From Bacteroidaceae bacterium (GTDB lineage: Bacteria > Bacteroidota > Bacteroidia > Bacteroidales > Bacteroidaceae): DNA of 6,526 bases. Shown piece by piece: positions 5,224-6,526 of the stretch. The stretch's first letter is position 1; each line of letters begins with the position of its first letter. The translations under genes were made by a program, and so were the position numbers. Below the pieces are notes generated by a model. The model worked only from the letters and a program-made list of their open reading frames with translations. It was not told the DNA's origin and made no database searches. Location: positions 1-6,526 of the forward strand of contig JAFYYO010000033.1 of assembly GCA_017557475.1 (NCBI GenBank), given 5' to 3'.

Positions 5224-5749
5224 CCTGCTGCTGCTCTGCCTGTTGTTTGCCTGCTGCCAAAAGATAGACCCGACCGACGAGACAGACAACACTGCTGCTG
5301 ACGACTCGGAACTGACAGCTAAGATTATCGGTTCAGGCGAAGGCTCGAGAGTGCGTCCCTACACTGTGACAGACATTTGTTCCTTAGAACTTTCAGGCAG
5401 CGAAGCCGTTTGGGTGATGGGTTATATGGTGGGGACGGCGCCTCGCTCTATGAACAATGCCGTCTTCTCTGTCGAGGCTGACAACCAAAGCAACCTCCTC
5501 CTATCCTCTGATTCTCTTTGTACCGATATCGACCACTGCATCCCCGTAGAACTATCTACTGCGAAGAACAAAGCCAACTTCTCGTTGCCCACGAACATAG
5601 AACACTTTCATCAATGCCTCCTCATCAAAGGCATCCCCTCGAACTACTTGTACAGAAAAGGCCTGCGAAGTATTTCCGCAGGCCTATGGATGGACGGTTT
5701 CGACATCTCTACAGTCGCTCCGTCCGAATGGGGCTCAATCAAGATTTAG
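5201..5749 (+). CDS. DUF6359 domain lipoprotein
   Basis: The product is 182 residues from the ATG at 5201. A lipoprotein signal (MLLRKRNSLLLLCLLFA) ends at a double Cys; Cys18 is the likely lipidated residue. An acidic linker (22-37, DPTDETDNTAADDSEL) tethers one domain, about 42-163. Its landmarks fit DUF6359: GSGEGSRVRPYTVTD (44-58), AVWVMGYMVGTA (69-80), NLLLSSDS (98-105), CIPVELS (113-119) and CLLIKGIPSNYL plus GLRSIS (139-159). DUF6359 is a Bacteroidetes beta-barrel domain, OB-fold-like, found in secreted and surface proteins; its function is unknown to me. The 5201 start is chosen over an in-frame ATG at 5102 because it puts the signal peptide at the N-terminus and overlaps the preceding small ORF by 23 nt. 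It ends 11 bp before the converging export gene. Confidence 0.8.
   Translation: MLLRKRNSLLLLCLLFACCQKIDPTDETDNTAADDSELTAKIIGSGEGSRVRPYTVTDICSLELSGSEAVWVMGYMVGTAPRSMNNAVFSVEADNQSNLLLSSDSLCTDIDHCIPVELSTAKNKANFSLPTNIEHFHQCLLIKGIPSNYLYRKGLRSISAGLWMDGFDISTVAPSEWGSIKI
5659..5685. repeat. Perfect 9-bp inverted repeat inside the DUF6359 gene
   Basis: AGGCCTGCG (5659-5667) and its exact complement CGCAGGCCT (5677-5685) flank a 9-base loop. The stem has seven G/C pairs and would fold stably in RNA. It lies 64 bp before the stop codon, codes for KGLRSISAGL, and is not followed by a T-run, so it is not a standard intrinsic terminator. Confidence 0.6.
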
Positions 5750-5760
5750 TTCTCTTACGC

Positions 5761-6526
5761 TTACTTCTTTATAGCAAAGACAAGAGCGACAACAGATGTT
5801 ACTACACCGAGGATGCTTGCACCTGCGCCAAGGAAGGTATAGAAAGCACTGCTCTTGACTGTCTGACTCTTGTTGGGCTCGACGTAGATAAGGTCGTTCT
5901 GCTGAACATAATAAGCAGGACTGTTGAACACATCTGCCTTTGTAAGGTCGATAGGATACTTCTTGCGTTGACCATTCTCCTCTCGATAGAGAGTTATCTT
6001 CTGTCGAAGACCTGTATCAGCAACGTCGCCACAACGAGACAAAACATCGAGGACAGTGTTGCGTTCACTGGTAAGACTGACAACTTGCGGACTCTTCACC
6101 GCTCCAAGCACAGCAACTCGAGCATTGAGCAAGCGAACTGTCACCTCAGGGTCCTTGATGAGATTGGCCGAGATGATGCTCTCTTCGATGCGACGAGCTG
6201 CTTCATCGGAGGTTAAACCTGCAACTTGCACACGTCCCACAGCTGGCAAAGTAACGAAACCTTCGTTGCTGACTGTATAGCCATAAGCATTTGTCATATT
6301 GCCTGTGTTGGAGATGTTTTGAGAGCTGACATTGGCGCCAGCGGTTCCCATCATAACATCCTGCGCAAAGATGGTAAGGAGCGCTGGTTCGTTGCAAGTG
6401 ACTTTAATCAGCACTTGGTCAGCCGGTTTGAGTCTCATCTCATATTGTTGCATTATCTGCTCCCCTTGATTGAACACTTCATCAGGGTCCTGGAAATAGA
6501 CGATTTTCTTGGTCGACACACAACTC
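5761..6526 (-). CDS. Wza-like polysaccharide export lipoprotein, 5' end off the window
   Basis: The minus strand is open from the right edge to TAA at 5763-5761. The first visible residues are S-C-V-S-T-K-K-I-V-Y-F-Q-D, the mature start of Bacteroidetes Wza-type lipoproteins, with the lipid Cys codon at 6522-6520. Only the signal peptide and start codon are missing. The GTG at 6519 is Val, just after that Cys, and is not a start. A polysaccharide-export domain follows (LKPADQVLIKV ... YTVSNEGFVTLPAVGRVQVAGLTSDEAARRIEESI), then an SLBB-type ligand domain (VTVRLLNARVAVLGAVKSPQVVSL ... LDVLSRCGDVADTGLR ... YYVQQNDLIYVEP). A C-terminal membrane helix FYTFLGAGASILGVVTSVVALVFAIKK completes it. The family forms the outer-membrane channel for capsule or exopolysaccharide export. 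The rest of the operon (a tyrosine-kinase/chain-length protein, glycosyltransferases) would be expected nearby on this strand but is outside the window. Confidence 0.93.
   Translation of the reverse strand, partial: SCVSTKKIVYFQDPDEVFNQGEQIMQQYEMRLKPADQVLIKVTCNEPALLTIFAQDVMMGTAGANVSSQNISNTGNMTNAYGYTVSNEGFVTLPAVGRVQVAGLTSDEAARRIEESIISANLIKDPEVTVRLLNARVAVLGAVKSPQVVSLTSERNTVLDVLSRCGDVADTGLRQKITLYREENGQRKKYPIDLTKADVFNSPAYYVQQNDLIYVEPNKSQTVKSSAFYTFLGAGASILGVVTSVVALVFAIKK

Noticed and set aside
5518..6216. 232-residue plus-strand frame across the DUF6359 and export genes
   Set aside because: It crosses two well-supported genes in other frames and has no recognisable domain.
6517..6519. GTG as the start of the polysaccharide export gene
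   Set aside because: The codon directly upstream is the Cys of a lipoprotein signal in the same open frame, so the true start is beyond the right edge.

Overview
The window looks like a Bacteroidales chromosome, most likely Prevotellaceae or a close relative, with moderate GC. Four things point there: repeated TAnnTTTG promoter elements (the Bacteroidetes -7 consensus), little sign of Shine-Dalgarno sequences, several lipoproteins with acidic residues after the lipid cysteine, and typical families (DUF2582 winged helix, FimB/Mfa2-like lipoprotein, DUF6359, Wza-like exporter). The species cannot be named from the sequence.

Layout. Positions 1-198 (minus) hold the start of a small DUF2582-type winged-helix protein that runs off the left edge. 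A 301-bp intergenic region (199-499) carries its promoter, a divergent plus-strand promoter and a leader of about 110 nt with short repeats and a hairpin. The plus-strand unit that follows encodes a 134-residue lipoprotein of unknown family (500-904) and, 5 bp later, a 237-residue regulator (910-1623). The regulator has an OmpR/PhoB-type DNA-binding domain at its N-terminus and what looks like a degenerate histidine-kinase ATPase fold at its C-terminus, with no receiver or phospho-acceptor domain. Its stop codon lies inside a CTTAAG-N5-CTTAAG direct repeat, a typical OmpR/PhoB-family operator layout. That repeat sits where the -33 element of the next promoter would be. The promoter drives a 784-residue TonB-dependent outer-membrane receptor (1693-4047).

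The receptor gene ends in an 18-bp tail-to-tail overlap with a minus-strand FimB/Mfa2-like lipoprotein (4030-4968). From a compact 108-bp divergent promoter region, a plus-strand pair begins: a 48-codon membrane peptide (5077-5223) overlapping a DUF6359 lipoprotein (5201-5749). After 11 bp comes the converging 3' end of a Wza-like polysaccharide-export lipoprotein, cut by the right edge.

The most interesting unit is 370-4047. I infer a lipoprotein / one-piece regulator / TonB receptor module in which the regulator controls the receptor through the CTTAAG repeat. The fusion order and the lost ATP-binding residues are visible in the sequence. The regulatory link and the ligand are inference. 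The right half (4030-6526) is an ordinary Bacteroidales cell-surface region, apart from the overlooked small membrane ORF.
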